Positions 27,017 to 35,872 of a stretch of 38,964 bases of DNA are shown here, piece by piece. A program made the translations under genes and the position numbers. How positions within the stretch are numbered: the first letter of the stretch is position 1; every line of letters begins with the position of its first letter. The stretch comes from Sphingomonas paucimobilis (GTDB lineage: Bacteria; Pseudomonadota; Alphaproteobacteria; Sphingomonadales; Sphingomonadaceae): the NCBI GenBank assembly GCA_945860425.1, contig CAMAQU010000002.1:1-38964 (forward strand). Direction: 5' to 3'. The notes beneath the pieces are model-generated. The model was not told the origin of the DNA. It worked only from the letters and a program-made list of their open reading frames with translations, and did not search any database.

Positions 27017-28126
27017 ATGGGCGCGTTAGACAGTTTGATGAAGCCTTTTGAATGCAAGTCATTCAAAGTACCAAATCGATTGATGATGGCGCCAATGTCG
27101 CGCTATTTCGCGCCAGGTGGGCTGCTAACCCAAGCCTCGGTGGACTATTATCGCCGACGCATTGAGGGCGGTCTGGGCAGCGTCATATCCGAAGCCGTGG
27201 CGATTGATCGCCCTGGTTCAGTTGCGGCAGATACCGTCCCTCATTTCTACGGAGATGAGGCGTTGGCCATGTGGGCGCGCGTTCGCGAAGACTGCCAAAA
27301 AGCAGGCGGCGCGTTCATTCCACAGCTGTGGCATGTCGGCGGATGCGAAGACTTTAACTACCCGGACTCCCCGCATCCACCGCTGGAAAGTCCGTCGGGT
27401 CTGGTCGGGCCTGACATCGCAGGCGGGCGGGAGATGACCCAAGCCGATATTGACGGCGTGATCGCATCCTTCGTCCGGGCGGCACGCGATGCGCAGCGCA
27501 TTGGGTGCAATGCGATCGAGCTTCATGGAGCTCATGGCTATTTGTTCGACCAGTTCTTCTGGGATGTGACCAATAAGCGCGCCGACAAATATGGAGGCTC
27601 AGATATCGCAGATCGCGTCCGTTTTGCCGCAGAGACAGTGGCGGCAATTCGACAGGCCGTCGGTCCTGACTTGACGATCATCTTCCGCATCTCACAGTGG
27701 AAGACCTATATGTACGAAGCCAAAATCGCGGAGAACCCTCAGGATCTTGAGCGTTGGCTGACACCGCTGACCCTTGCCGGGGTCGACATTTTCCACTGCT
27801 CCGAACGCCGTTTCTGGGAGCCCGCCTTTGCCGATGGGGATTATAACCTCGCTGGTTGGACCAAGAAGGTGACGGGCAAGCCCACGATCACGGTCGGCTC
27901 GGTCGGCCTGAACCGCGATCTGATGGCTGATTTTGTCGAAGGTGAATCAGCCCCGGCGCTCCAATCACTAGATGAGTTGACGCGCCGCTTCGACAGGGGT
28001 GATTTTGATTTGGCCGCCATCGGCCGCGTTGTTCTTAACGATCCGCACTGGCTCCAGAAGGTTCAGGAAGGTCGCGTCGCGGAACTACAACCCTATTCCA
28101 GAGAGAATATGGACAAGCTTTATTAA
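27017..28126 (+). CDS. NADH:flavin oxidoreductase / Old Yellow Enzyme family
   Basis: VPNRLMMAPMSR, IPQLWHVGG, AIELHGAHGYLFDQFFWDVTNKRADKYGGS, DLAAIGRVVLNDPHWLQKV. Confidence 0.92.
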   Translation: MGALDSLMKPFECKSFKVPNRLMMAPMSRYFAPGGLLTQASVDYYRRRIEGGLGSVISEAVAIDRPGSVAADTVPHFYGDEALAMWARVREDCQKAGGAFIPQLWHVGGCEDFNYPDSPHPPLESPSGLVGPDIAGGREMTQADIDGVIASFVRAARDAQRIGCNAIELHGAHGYLFDQFFWDVTNKRADKYGGSDIADRVRFAAETVAAIRQAVGPDLTIIFRISQWKTYMYEAKIAENPQDLERWLTPLTLAGVDIFHCSERRFWEPAFADGDYNLAGWTKKVTGKPTITVGSVGLNRDLMADFVEGESAPALQSLDELTRRFDRGDFDLAAIGRVVLNDPHWLQKVQEGRVAELQPYSRENMDKLY

Positions 28127-28161
28127 CCGGTGGCGTCCCAAAAATTAAGAGAGGATAAGAA

Positions 28162-29796
28162 ATGAGCAAGAACGGCAAGAAGGTCGATTTTGACGTAATT
28201 GGGATCGGCGCAGGGTTCGCAGGACTGGCTTTGATCCATTATCTGCGCAATGCGGGCCTATCGGTTCGGATTTTTGACCGCGCGTCTGATGTCGGCGGCA
28301 CTTGGGCATGGAACCGCTATCCCGGCGCGGCAACGGACAGCGAAAGCTATTATTACTGCCTCACCTTTTCCAAGGAGCTGCTGCAGGAATGGTCCTGGAC
28401 CAAGCGCTATCCCGGCCGCCAGGAAACGCAAGATTACATGCGCTTCGTTGCCGACAAGTGCGATATGTGGCCTTACATCCAGCTGAACACGGAAATTGTC
28501 GACGCCGAATATCAGGTTGATGACGGAATTTGGCGGGTGACCACAGGCTCGGGCGACCGCTTTACCTGCAAGTATTTCGTGAGCGGCATGGGGATGATTT
28601 CTGAACCCATGATCCCGAACATCAAGGGGATGGACCAGTTTAAAGGTCCGCTTTTCCATTCTTCACGTTGGCCCAAAGAAGGTCTGGAATATGCCGGAAA
28701 GCGGGTTGGCATCATCGGCGCTGGCGCAACGACAGTTCAGATGGTTCCCGAAGTTGCGAAGACCGCGGCCAGCGTAACGGTTTTCCAGCGAACGCCGAAT
28801 TATATTCTGCCGGCCATGCAAAAGCAGATGACGCCGGAATGGGAAAAAGAGATTAAGGATAATTACGACGCAATCGTCGCAAAATGCCGAAACCATGTGT
28901 TCGGCATGGCCTTTGACAGTCCGGTTGGCCGCAATGCGCTAGACACGCCCCCCGAAGAGCGTCAGCGCATCTTTGAAGAGAATTGGACGGGCAGCTTCCG
29001 CTGGGTATTCGAAACCTTCGACGATCTGCTCGCCGCTCCTGAAGCCAATCGCATGGCTTCTGAGTTCATCATCGCCAAGATGAAGGAACGGGTGAAAGAC
29101 CCAAAAATTGCTGACCTTCTGGCGCCAAGCTTTGAAAATTATCCGCTTTTTGCAAAGCGTCCGCCGCTTGATCATGGCTATCTGGAAGCCTTCAACGAAG
29201 ACCATGTCCATTTGGTGGATATCAAGGATGCCGAACCGCTTGTCGAAGTTACGGAAACAGGCGTACGCACGACGCGCAACCATTATGAGTTTGACATCAT
29301 CGTGCTCGCCACGGGGTTCAGCGCCTATACAGGCGCGCTAGAAGCCTTCCCGATCAAGGGCGTGAGCGGCCAAACGCTCAGCGAGAAGTGGCGCAAGTCT
29401 TCGGATTGCATCATGGGCGTTTGCGTGTCGGATTTCCCGAATATGTTTGTCGTCACAGGCCCACAGGCTCCGTTCGCCAACCTGCCCACCTCAATCGAGC
29501 AGAATGTCATCTGGATCACCCACTGCATCGAGAAGATGGAGCGTGAAGGTTATGACATCTTCAAGCCTCGCCGCGAAGCCGAAGAGGCCTGGACCGCGCA
29601 TACCGCCGAAATCCATGCCCAGACACTCATGGCCGAGGGCCATAAGGTCAATTCCTGGATGATGGGGGCCAACCGGCAGGATAAGCCACCGCGCGTTCTC
29701 ATCTATTTTGGCGGCGCGAATAACTATTATGATACGCTTGATAAATCAGCCGAAGAAGGCTTCCCAGAGCTGGAATTTGAAAAGCTAGGGGCCTGA
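28162..29796 (+). CDS. Flavin-containing Baeyer-Villiger monooxygenase
   Basis: IGIGAGFAGLALIHYLR, GGTWAWNRYPGAATDSES, BVMO fingerprint FKGPLFHSSRWP (FxGxxxHxxxW), IIGAGATTVQMVPEVA, IVLATGFSAYTG. Confidence 0.93.
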   Translation: MSKNGKKVDFDVIGIGAGFAGLALIHYLRNAGLSVRIFDRASDVGGTWAWNRYPGAATDSESYYYCLTFSKELLQEWSWTKRYPGRQETQDYMRFVADKCDMWPYIQLNTEIVDAEYQVDDGIWRVTTGSGDRFTCKYFVSGMGMISEPMIPNIKGMDQFKGPLFHSSRWPKEGLEYAGKRVGIIGAGATTVQMVPEVAKTAASVTVFQRTPNYILPAMQKQMTPEWEKEIKDNYDAIVAKCRNHVFGMAFDSPVGRNALDTPPEERQRIFEENWTGSFRWVFETFDDLLAAPEANRMASEFIIAKMKERVKDPKIADLLAPSFENYPLFAKRPPLDHGYLEAFNEDHVHLVDIKDAEPLVEVTETGVRTTRNHYEFDIIVLATGFSAYTGALEAFPIKGVSGQTLSEKWRKSSDCIMGVCVSDFPNMFVVTGPQAPFANLPTSIEQNVIWITHCIEKMEREGYDIFKPRREAEEAWTAHTAEIHAQTLMAEGHKVNSWMMGANRQDKPPRVLIYFGGANNYYDTLDKSAEEGFPELEFEKLGA

Positions 29797-29804
29797 GAAA
29801 GGAT

Positions 29805-29836
29805 GCAGAGCCGGGTCTGGTCAGACCCGGCTCTGC
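29805..29836. repeat. Perfect 15-bp inverted repeat with 2-nt spacer
   Basis: GCAGAGCCGGGTCTG-gt-CAGACCCGGCTCTGC between BVMO and SDR; no T-run follows. Confidence 0.8.
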
Positions 29837-29865
29837 ACCGGCAATAAAGACAAGGACATTGAAAC

Positions 29866-30696
29866 ATGCGTCTGGAAAATAAAGTGGCGGTCATCACTGG
29901 CGGCGCAATGGGCATTGGCGCGGCAACGGTCAGTCGATTTATTGCTGAAGGCTGCAAGGTCGTGATCGGCGATATCCAACGCGGCCCAGGCGAATCCTTT
30001 GCCGCGCAATTTGGCGATCAGGCAGCCTTTGCCCTTTGCGACGTGACGCGAGAAGACGATGTAGCAGCACTTGTCGATTTGGCGGTCAGCCGATTTGGTC
30101 AGCTGGATATCATGTTCAACAATGCAGGCATTGTCGGCGCGGTAGGACCAATCGATACGACCCCGGCTGATGAATGGAACAAGTCACTTGCCGTCCTTAT
30201 CAATGGTGTGTTCTTTGGCATGAAGCACGCGACCCGCGTGATGAAGCCCGCGCAGCGTGGCAGTATCATCAGCATGGCCAGCACCGCAGGCTTGATGGGC
30301 GGCCTTGGGCCCCACGCCTATGCAGCAGGTAAGCACGCGGTTGTCGGGATGACCAAGAATGTCGCAGCCGAGGTCTGCCATTTTGGCATTCGCGTCAATG
30401 CGATTGCCGCAGCAAGCATGGCGACCCCTATGGTGGCGAATGTCCTGACCGGAGATGGCGGCAATATTGAGGAAGCCAAGCGCATCCTTGCCGAAGTCTC
30501 TCCCTTGCGCGGGCGGCCCGGTCTTGCCGAAGATGTGGCTAATGCGGCGCTTTGGCTGGGAAGCGATGAATCAGGCTATACAACGGGCCATACGCTGACG
30601 ACTGACGCGGGAGCCACCATTGGTGCCACAGCAGCAAAGCCGAATTTCAGCGAGTATCAGCCGATGATTGGTGAGGTGTCCGTAAAGGGACGGTGA
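29866..30696 (+). CDS. SDR family oxidoreductase
   Basis: ITGGAMGIGAATV, MFNNAGIVG, AYAAGKHAVVG (YxxxK), TGHTLTTDAGATIG. Confidence 0.92.
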   Translation: MRLENKVAVITGGAMGIGAATVSRFIAEGCKVVIGDIQRGPGESFAAQFGDQAAFALCDVTREDDVAALVDLAVSRFGQLDIMFNNAGIVGAVGPIDTTPADEWNKSLAVLINGVFFGMKHATRVMKPAQRGSIISMASTAGLMGGLGPHAYAAGKHAVVGMTKNVAAEVCHFGIRVNAIAAASMATPMVANVLTGDGGNIEEAKRILAEVSPLRGRPGLAEDVANAALWLGSDESGYTTGHTLTTDAGATIGATAAKPNFSEYQPMIGEVSVKGR

Positions 30697-30986
30697 GTTG
30701 GCGCCCGCGCTTGAACGGGCGGCTATTTGCTTGATCAATACTTCAAGGGGTCTCCGTCTGGGCCGCCATGTCCATGGTGGACCTGACATGGCTCATCCAG
30801 CCCGGAACGGGTTAACGCAGGGTGCTTTGACAAGCGGTTTTGGGTCCTAAAATAGCGGCATCTGGGGACCGTTAACCCCATGAATTTGGCCGCTCAAGGG
30901 CCGCTATCTGGTCTGGATTTAATCATGAATCTCAGATAGGAAGGCTTAGTGCTGCCTGTCTGAGAAGTTTTGAAAAGCAATCGCAA
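30697..30986. promoter_or_regulatory. 290-nt intergenic region with several inverted repeats
   Basis: Arms: CGCCCG/CGGGCG (30702/30716), GCCATGTC/GACATGGC (30765/30785), GGGTTAACG/CGTTAACCC (30809/30870), ATAGCGGC/GCCGCTAT (30852/30900), CTATCTG/CAGATAG (30904/30933). Confidence 0.5.
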
Positions 30987-31502
30987 ATGACCAAAGATCA
31001 AAATCAGTTGAACACGTCTGGTGCAGACAAAAAACATTCGGCAAGCACAACTGAACTTTTGTCTGAAGAATTGCTTTCCCATATTGGCCGATCGTCAGCG
31101 CCCCGGACGGAAATTGTCTCGCGCCGTGAAATCCGGAAATATGCAATTGCGACAGGCTGGAAGAAGAAAGAATATTTAGATGGCGATGTCGCGCCGCCAT
31201 TATTCCATCTCCCGCTGTTCTGGGACATTGTAGAGCTTGACCAGTTGAGCCCCGACGGCGTTTCAATTGATCGCCTGCTGCCCAAATTCCCGCTCGAAAA
31301 GGCGATGGCAGGCGGCCTAGACATCGAATATTTCCGACCGATCCGCGCAGGCGACGTTTTGGTGGCCACCCGCACCCTGACCAATATTTACGAAAAATCT
31401 GGCTCGCAGGGGCCGATCATTTTCTATGAAGTTGTAATGCGCGTGGAAACGGAAGCGGGCGACCTTGTCCTCACTGAAAAAACAACACGGCTCTTGCGAT
31501 AA
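30987..31502 (+). CDS. MaoC-like/FAS1 dehydratase N-terminal-type hot-dog subunit
   Basis: SRREIRKYAIATGW, PPLFHLPLFWD, GGLDIEYFRPIRAGDVLVATRTLTNIYEKSGSQGPIIFYEV. Confidence 0.82.
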   Translation: MTKDQNQLNTSGADKKHSASTTELLSEELLSHIGRSSAPRTEIVSRREIRKYAIATGWKKKEYLDGDVAPPLFHLPLFWDIVELDQLSPDGVSIDRLLPKFPLEKAMAGGLDIEYFRPIRAGDVLVATRTLTNIYEKSGSQGPIIFYEVVMRVETEAGDLVLTEKTTRLLR

Positions 31503-31924
31503 TGACTATGTCGAAACTAACGAACCTGAAACCGGGCGACACCTTGCCGGGCCGGGATTATTGCCCGGATAACGTCCAGAATTTCATGTATAGTGCCGCG
31601 CTATGGAATGCCCATCGCATCCATTTCGACATGCCCTATGCGGCAGACGTGGAAGGCTATCCGGGCATTGTGATGTCGGGGCCGATGCTTGGCGACTGGC
31701 TGACGCAATGCGTGATCGAATGGCTGGATGATGCGGGCCGGATGACGCACCTTGTCTATTCGAACCGCAAAGCCGCCTTTATCGGCGAGACGGTCACCTC
31801 AGGCGGCCGTGTGATCTCGGTCGATAAGGACAAGGGCACTGCTGACCTTGAAATCTTCATCAAGAATGAGGCGGGCGAGGTGATCGCCCCAGGCACCGCC
31901 ACCGTTACCTTTGACAAGGCCTGA
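31502..31924 (+). CDS. MaoC-like (HTD2-type) dehydratase catalytic subunit
   Basis: ALWNAHRIHFDMPYAADVEGYPGIVMSGPMLGDWL; TAATG overlap with the preceding ORF. Confidence 0.87.
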   Translation: MTMSKLTNLKPGDTLPGRDYCPDNVQNFMYSAALWNAHRIHFDMPYAADVEGYPGIVMSGPMLGDWLTQCVIEWLDDAGRMTHLVYSNRKAAFIGETVTSGGRVISVDKDKGTADLEIFIKNEAGEVIAPGTATVTFDKA

Positions 31925-33106
31925 TTGGAATTGATCTTGGACAGCTTGCGCGGGAAAGTCGCCATTGTTGGGGCCGCGGATACCCCGGTGGGAAAGCTAC
32001 CCCAGTTCAGCCCGACGGGCTTGTGCATTGATGCCGCACGCCGTGCCATGTCAGATGCGCAAATCACCAAGGACCAGATTGACGGGCTGATCACCTGCAA
32101 TTCCATGGCCGAGCCCTATATGTATCACGCCGAGGCGATGGCGGAATATCTCCAGATCTTCCCGCGCTATTGCATGAGCGTGAATGCAGGCGGCAGCACC
32201 ACATTTTCCATCCTGCATCATGCAGCCGCTGCGATTGCGAGCGGCATGTGCACGACCGTTCTGATTACAATGGCAGACAGTTTACGCACGGGCCTAACGC
32301 GCGATCAGGCGATGAAAATGCAGTCGTCGGCCGGCCATTCGCAGTTCGAAATTCCCTTTGGCCCGACAGTCCCAGCCTTTTATGCGCTCATCGCCCGTGC
32401 CCATATGGAAAAATATGGCACGACCGCTGAACAGTTCGCCGCCATTGCCGTCGCCTGTCGCAAACATGCCTGCCTCAACCCGACGGCGGAAATGCGCACC
32501 CCGATCACGATCGACGATGTGATTAATTCCCGGATGATCGCGGACCCCTTGCACCTGCTCGATTGCTCGCTGGTCTCGGATGGGGGCTCTGCGATCATCC
32601 TGACCTCGGCAGAAAGAGCCGCGGATTTTCCGCACGCCCCTGTATATCTTCTGGGCGTCGGCGAAGGCCATGGCCATGAACATATCAGCCAGGCCCAAAG
32701 CCTAACCACGTCCTTCGCAGTGGAATCGGGCCGCCGGGCCTATGCCATGGCTGGGCTTGGACCAAGCGACATGGACTTGGCTCAACTCTATGATTGCTTC
32801 ACGCCAACAGTGCTGGTGGAACTTGAAGACCTTGGCTTTTGCGAAAAGGGCGAAGGTGGTGCGTTTGTGGAGAATGGCAATATCGAGTTGGGCGGCATCC
32901 TGCCGGTCAACACCCATGGCGGGCTTTTGTCCCATTGCCATCCGGGCAATCCGGGGTCGATGTTTGCGCTCACCGAAACCGTGACCCAGCTTCGTGGGGC
33001 TGCCGGTGCGCGTCAGGTGGAGGGCGCTGAAGTCGCGCTGGTGCATGGCCAAGGTGGCATCATGTCAAGCCATACCACCGTGATCCTCGGCAGGGAGCGC
33101 AACTGA
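31925..33106 (+). CDS. Thiolase-fold lipid-transfer protein (Ltp2/SCP2-like), candidate aldolase subunit; TTG start
   Basis: VNAGGSTTFSILHHAAAAIASG, AQLYDCFTPTVLVELEDLGFCEKGEGGAFVENG, GILPVNTHGGLLSHCHPGNPGSM. Confidence 0.88.
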   Translation: MELILDSLRGKVAIVGAADTPVGKLPQFSPTGLCIDAARRAMSDAQITKDQIDGLITCNSMAEPYMYHAEAMAEYLQIFPRYCMSVNAGGSTTFSILHHAAAAIASGMCTTVLITMADSLRTGLTRDQAMKMQSSAGHSQFEIPFGPTVPAFYALIARAHMEKYGTTAEQFAAIAVACRKHACLNPTAEMRTPITIDDVINSRMIADPLHLLDCSLVSDGGSAIILTSAERAADFPHAPVYLLGVGEGHGHEHISQAQSLTTSFAVESGRRAYAMAGLGPSDMDLAQLYDCFTPTVLVELEDLGFCEKGEGGAFVENGNIELGGILPVNTHGGLLSHCHPGNPGSMFALTETVTQLRGAAGARQVEGAEVALVHGQGGIMSSHTTVILGRERN

Positions 33107-33522
33107 TGGACGTCCACGCAGACAAATTCCTGCCTCGGCCAACCCCGGAATCGGCTCCCTTCTGGCAGGGCTGCAAGGAGCACAAGCTCCTGCTCCAGCA
33201 CTGCTCGGGCTGCGGCACATATCAATTTTATCCGCGCCTACTCTGCGCGACCTGCATGTCCGAAGACCTTGAATGGCGCGAAGCCAGCGGGCGCGGCAAA
33301 GTGGAAACCTATACAATTGTCACCCGTGCCGTCTCAGACGCCTATGCCGCCGATGCCCCCTATGTCATCGCCCTCATCACCCTTGAGGAAGGGCCGCGCA
33401 TGATGAGCAACGTGGTTGGCTGCGACGCCCAGAGCGTCACCTGCGGCATGGCCGTTGAAGTGGTGTTTGAAGCTTGGTCGGCCGAAATCACCATGCCGAA
33501 ATTCCGGTCGGTCGCGGGCTAA
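33106..33522 (+). CDS. Zn-ribbon/OB-fold (DUF35) protein
   Basis: LLQHCSGCGTYQFYPRLLCATCMSEDLEWREASGRGKVETYTIV; TGATG overlap with thiolase. Confidence 0.92.
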   Translation: MDVHADKFLPRPTPESAPFWQGCKEHKLLLQHCSGCGTYQFYPRLLCATCMSEDLEWREASGRGKVETYTIVTRAVSDAYAADAPYVIALITLEEGPRMMSNVVGCDAQSVTCGMAVEVVFEAWSAEITMPKFRSVAG

Positions 33523-33535
33523 GCGAAACGCGCGA

Positions 33536-34165
33536 TCAGATTTTGTCTGCAAGGTGGTCGGCATCGGCAAACGCCTGCGCCATGGCCGCCGCCACAACAT
33601 CCTCTGGCCCGAAGGTGCCCGCGACGCGCACGGCGTCAATCTGCGTCACGCCGATAAAGCCCAGCCAGGCCTTCAGATAGGCAAGCTGAAAATCCAGCCC
33701 GTCAATGTCGGGCAGGCTGCCAAAAGGCATGGCGCTGGCGGCGATGATGATCGCCCGGCGGCCCTGCGCCAGGCCTTCCACATTGCCTTGGGCATCATTG
33801 CGGAACGTCAAGCCCGGATGCGTCAAGACATCGATATAGTGTTTCAGCCGATAGGGGATGCCGAAATTCCACATGGGCGTTGCAATCAAATAGCCGTCAA
33901 ATGACAGGAAATGATCGGTCCATCTCTTCAGCTCTTGCCAGGTGGCTGCCTGCGACGGATCAACTGCGTTGCCCGCCAGCAGATGATAGCGGCCTTCAAC
34001 GGCTTCATGACCAAAAGCGGGAAGATCTGCCGCGAACACATCCAGCTGTTCCACCTCTAATGTCGGATAGCGCTGCATCAGGCGCACCAGCAGGCGATCG
34101 GCGGCCATAGCAGAACGCGACCGCTCCTGCCGTGGGCTGGCGGTGATGTGAAGCAGCCGCTTCAC
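33536..34165 (-). CDS. azoR: FMN-dependent NADH-azoreductase family flavoprotein
   Basis: LLHITASPRQERSRSAMAADRL, GYLIATPMWNFGIPYRLKHYIDVLTHPGLTF; GTG start overlapping the Rieske ORF stop. Confidence 0.88.
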   Translation of the reverse strand: MKRLLHITASPRQERSRSAMAADRLLVRLMQRYPTLEVEQLDVFAADLPAFGHEAVEGRYHLLAGNAVDPSQAATWQELKRWTDHFLSFDGYLIATPMWNFGIPYRLKHYIDVLTHPGLTFRNDAQGNVEGLAQGRRAIIIAASAMPFGSLPDIDGLDFQLAYLKAWLGFIGVTQIDAVRVAGTFGPEDVVAAAMAQAFADADHLADKI

Positions 34166-34473
34166 GCGACGTCCATGTCGATATGGATGACACCGTCGAG
34201 GACTTCAGTTTGCCAGACATTGATTGGTGATTTCGTCAATGTCCCCATCGCAGAACCATCCCGCATGTCGAAACGGACACCGTGCGCCGGACAGAAGATA
34301 TGGAACCCTTTGAGCTTTCCACCTTCAAGCGCCTGCAAGGCATGGCTGCACCTGTTTTCAATGGCGAATACGCCGGCCGGGGTGCGAGCGACAAGCACGG
34401 ACTTGCCATTCAGATCAAAAGTGGAGGTGCCATTTTCAGGAATATCGGCAAGCGGCGCGACAGCAATTTTCAC
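34162..34473 (-). CDS. Rieske [2Fe-2S] ferredoxin
   Basis: ENRCSHALQALEGGKLKGFHIFCPAHGVRFDMRDG; GTG start at 34473 with AAGGA upstream. Track ORF extends to 34575. Confidence 0.87.
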   Translation of the reverse strand: MKIAVAPLADIPENGTSTFDLNGKSVLVARTPAGVFAIENRCSHALQALEGGKLKGFHIFCPAHGVRFDMRDGSAMGTLTKSPINVWQTEVLDGVIHIDMDVA

Positions 34474-34653
34474 AGTTTCAGCGTCCTTGAGTGATGCAGC
34501 GGCGCTGGGTTGGAAAACCACGAAAATCCTTGCGGCAAACCCATCTCCGTTGCCCCGAAAACATGCCCGAAGCACCTTGAAAATGCAAACATGATTGTTG
34601 ATGAGGCAGAGCGCTCTATACGGGTGCCACCCCTTTCAAAAAGGCCATGGGCT

Positions 34654-35868
34654 ATGGACGCAAACACCACGCAACGGATAAAGGACAGCATGGCATTCGA
34701 AGCTGCGCGCACCAAGCCCCCGACCGGTTTCCCGCGACTGCCAGACATCCCTGCCGCCCGCTATGTCGATCCGCAGTTTCTAGAGCTGGAAAAACAAGGG
34801 GTGTGGAAGCGCAGCTGGCTTTATGCTGGCCACGCCAGCCAAGCCGCCGAACCAGGCAGCTGGTTCCTGATGCGCAATAGCGGCACACCCATTCTGGTCG
34901 TGCGTGATCTGCAAGGCGAGTTTCGCGCCTATTACAACACCTGCCGCCATCGCGGCGGACCACTTGTCACGCAAGACGCCGGGCAGGGTCGGGGCTTTGT
35001 CTGCAGCTATCATGGCTGGAGCTATGCGCTTGATGGCCAGTTGAAATCCGTGCGCGATAAGCGCGATTTCGTTGATCTCGACTTTGCTTGTCGGTCGCTC
35101 TTGCCCGTGCGCTGTGAAACGCTTGGCAGCTGGATTTTCATCAATGAGGACGCTGAGGCACCGACGCTGATCGAAAGCCTTGGGTCTGTGGCAGACGAGC
35201 TTCGGCAATTTGACCTCGACAATCTGATGCTCGTGCATTCGGCCAGCTATGACGTCCCCTGTAACGTCAAAGTGCTGCTGGATGTATTCTTGGAAGTCTA
35301 TCATCTGAAATCGATCCACGAAGAGACGGCGGACCGGTTCCTCGACCATCGCGGAATGACAGCCACCCTATGGCCAAATGGCCATTCACGGATGATCACG
35401 CCCAATCGCCGACCCGATTGGGTCGATCCCGGCACGCGGGGGATGCCGGAAATGTCGGGCGTGACCGAAATTCCGCGCCTCAACAACGTGAGCTACCATC
35501 TCTTTCCCAATATCGTGATGCCGCCAACGGCAACCGGCATTCCCATGCTTGTGTTCTGGCCGCAAACGGCCAGTTCGATGCGGATCGAATGCCATTGGTT
35601 CGGACCTACACTACCCGTCAAAGATCTAAGCCCGCTATGGGAAACCCGCATCAAGAATTTTGAGCGGATCCTGTTTGAAGATTTAAGATATGCAGGGAAG
35701 ATACAGGAGTCGGTTGAAGGTCCCGGCTTTACCGGCATGGCCCTCAATTATCAGGAGCGGCGCATCTATCATTGGCACGAGGAAGCTGATCGCCGGATTG
35801 GGCCTGACCGCGTGCCAGTCGACCTGCGCGTTGACCCGGTTCTGGTCGACTGGATCGAAAGGTCCTGA
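34654..35868 (+). CDS. Rieske non-haem iron aromatic ring-hydroxylating oxygenase alpha subunit
   Basis: CRHRGGPLVTQDAGQGRGFVCSYHGWSYALDGQL; LEVYHLKSIHEE mononuclear iron site. Start at MDANTTQR; ORF open from 34510. Confidence 0.92.
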   Translation: MDANTTQRIKDSMAFEAARTKPPTGFPRLPDIPAARYVDPQFLELEKQGVWKRSWLYAGHASQAAEPGSWFLMRNSGTPILVVRDLQGEFRAYYNTCRHRGGPLVTQDAGQGRGFVCSYHGWSYALDGQLKSVRDKRDFVDLDFACRSLLPVRCETLGSWIFINEDAEAPTLIESLGSVADELRQFDLDNLMLVHSASYDVPCNVKVLLDVFLEVYHLKSIHEETADRFLDHRGMTATLWPNGHSRMITPNRRPDWVDPGTRGMPEMSGVTEIPRLNNVSYHLFPNIVMPPTATGIPMLVFWPQTASSMRIECHWFGPTLPVKDLSPLWETRIKNFERILFEDLRYAGKIQESVEGPGFTGMALNYQERRIYHWHEEADRRIGPDRVPVDLRVDPVLVDWIERS

Positions 35869-35872
35869 CTTA

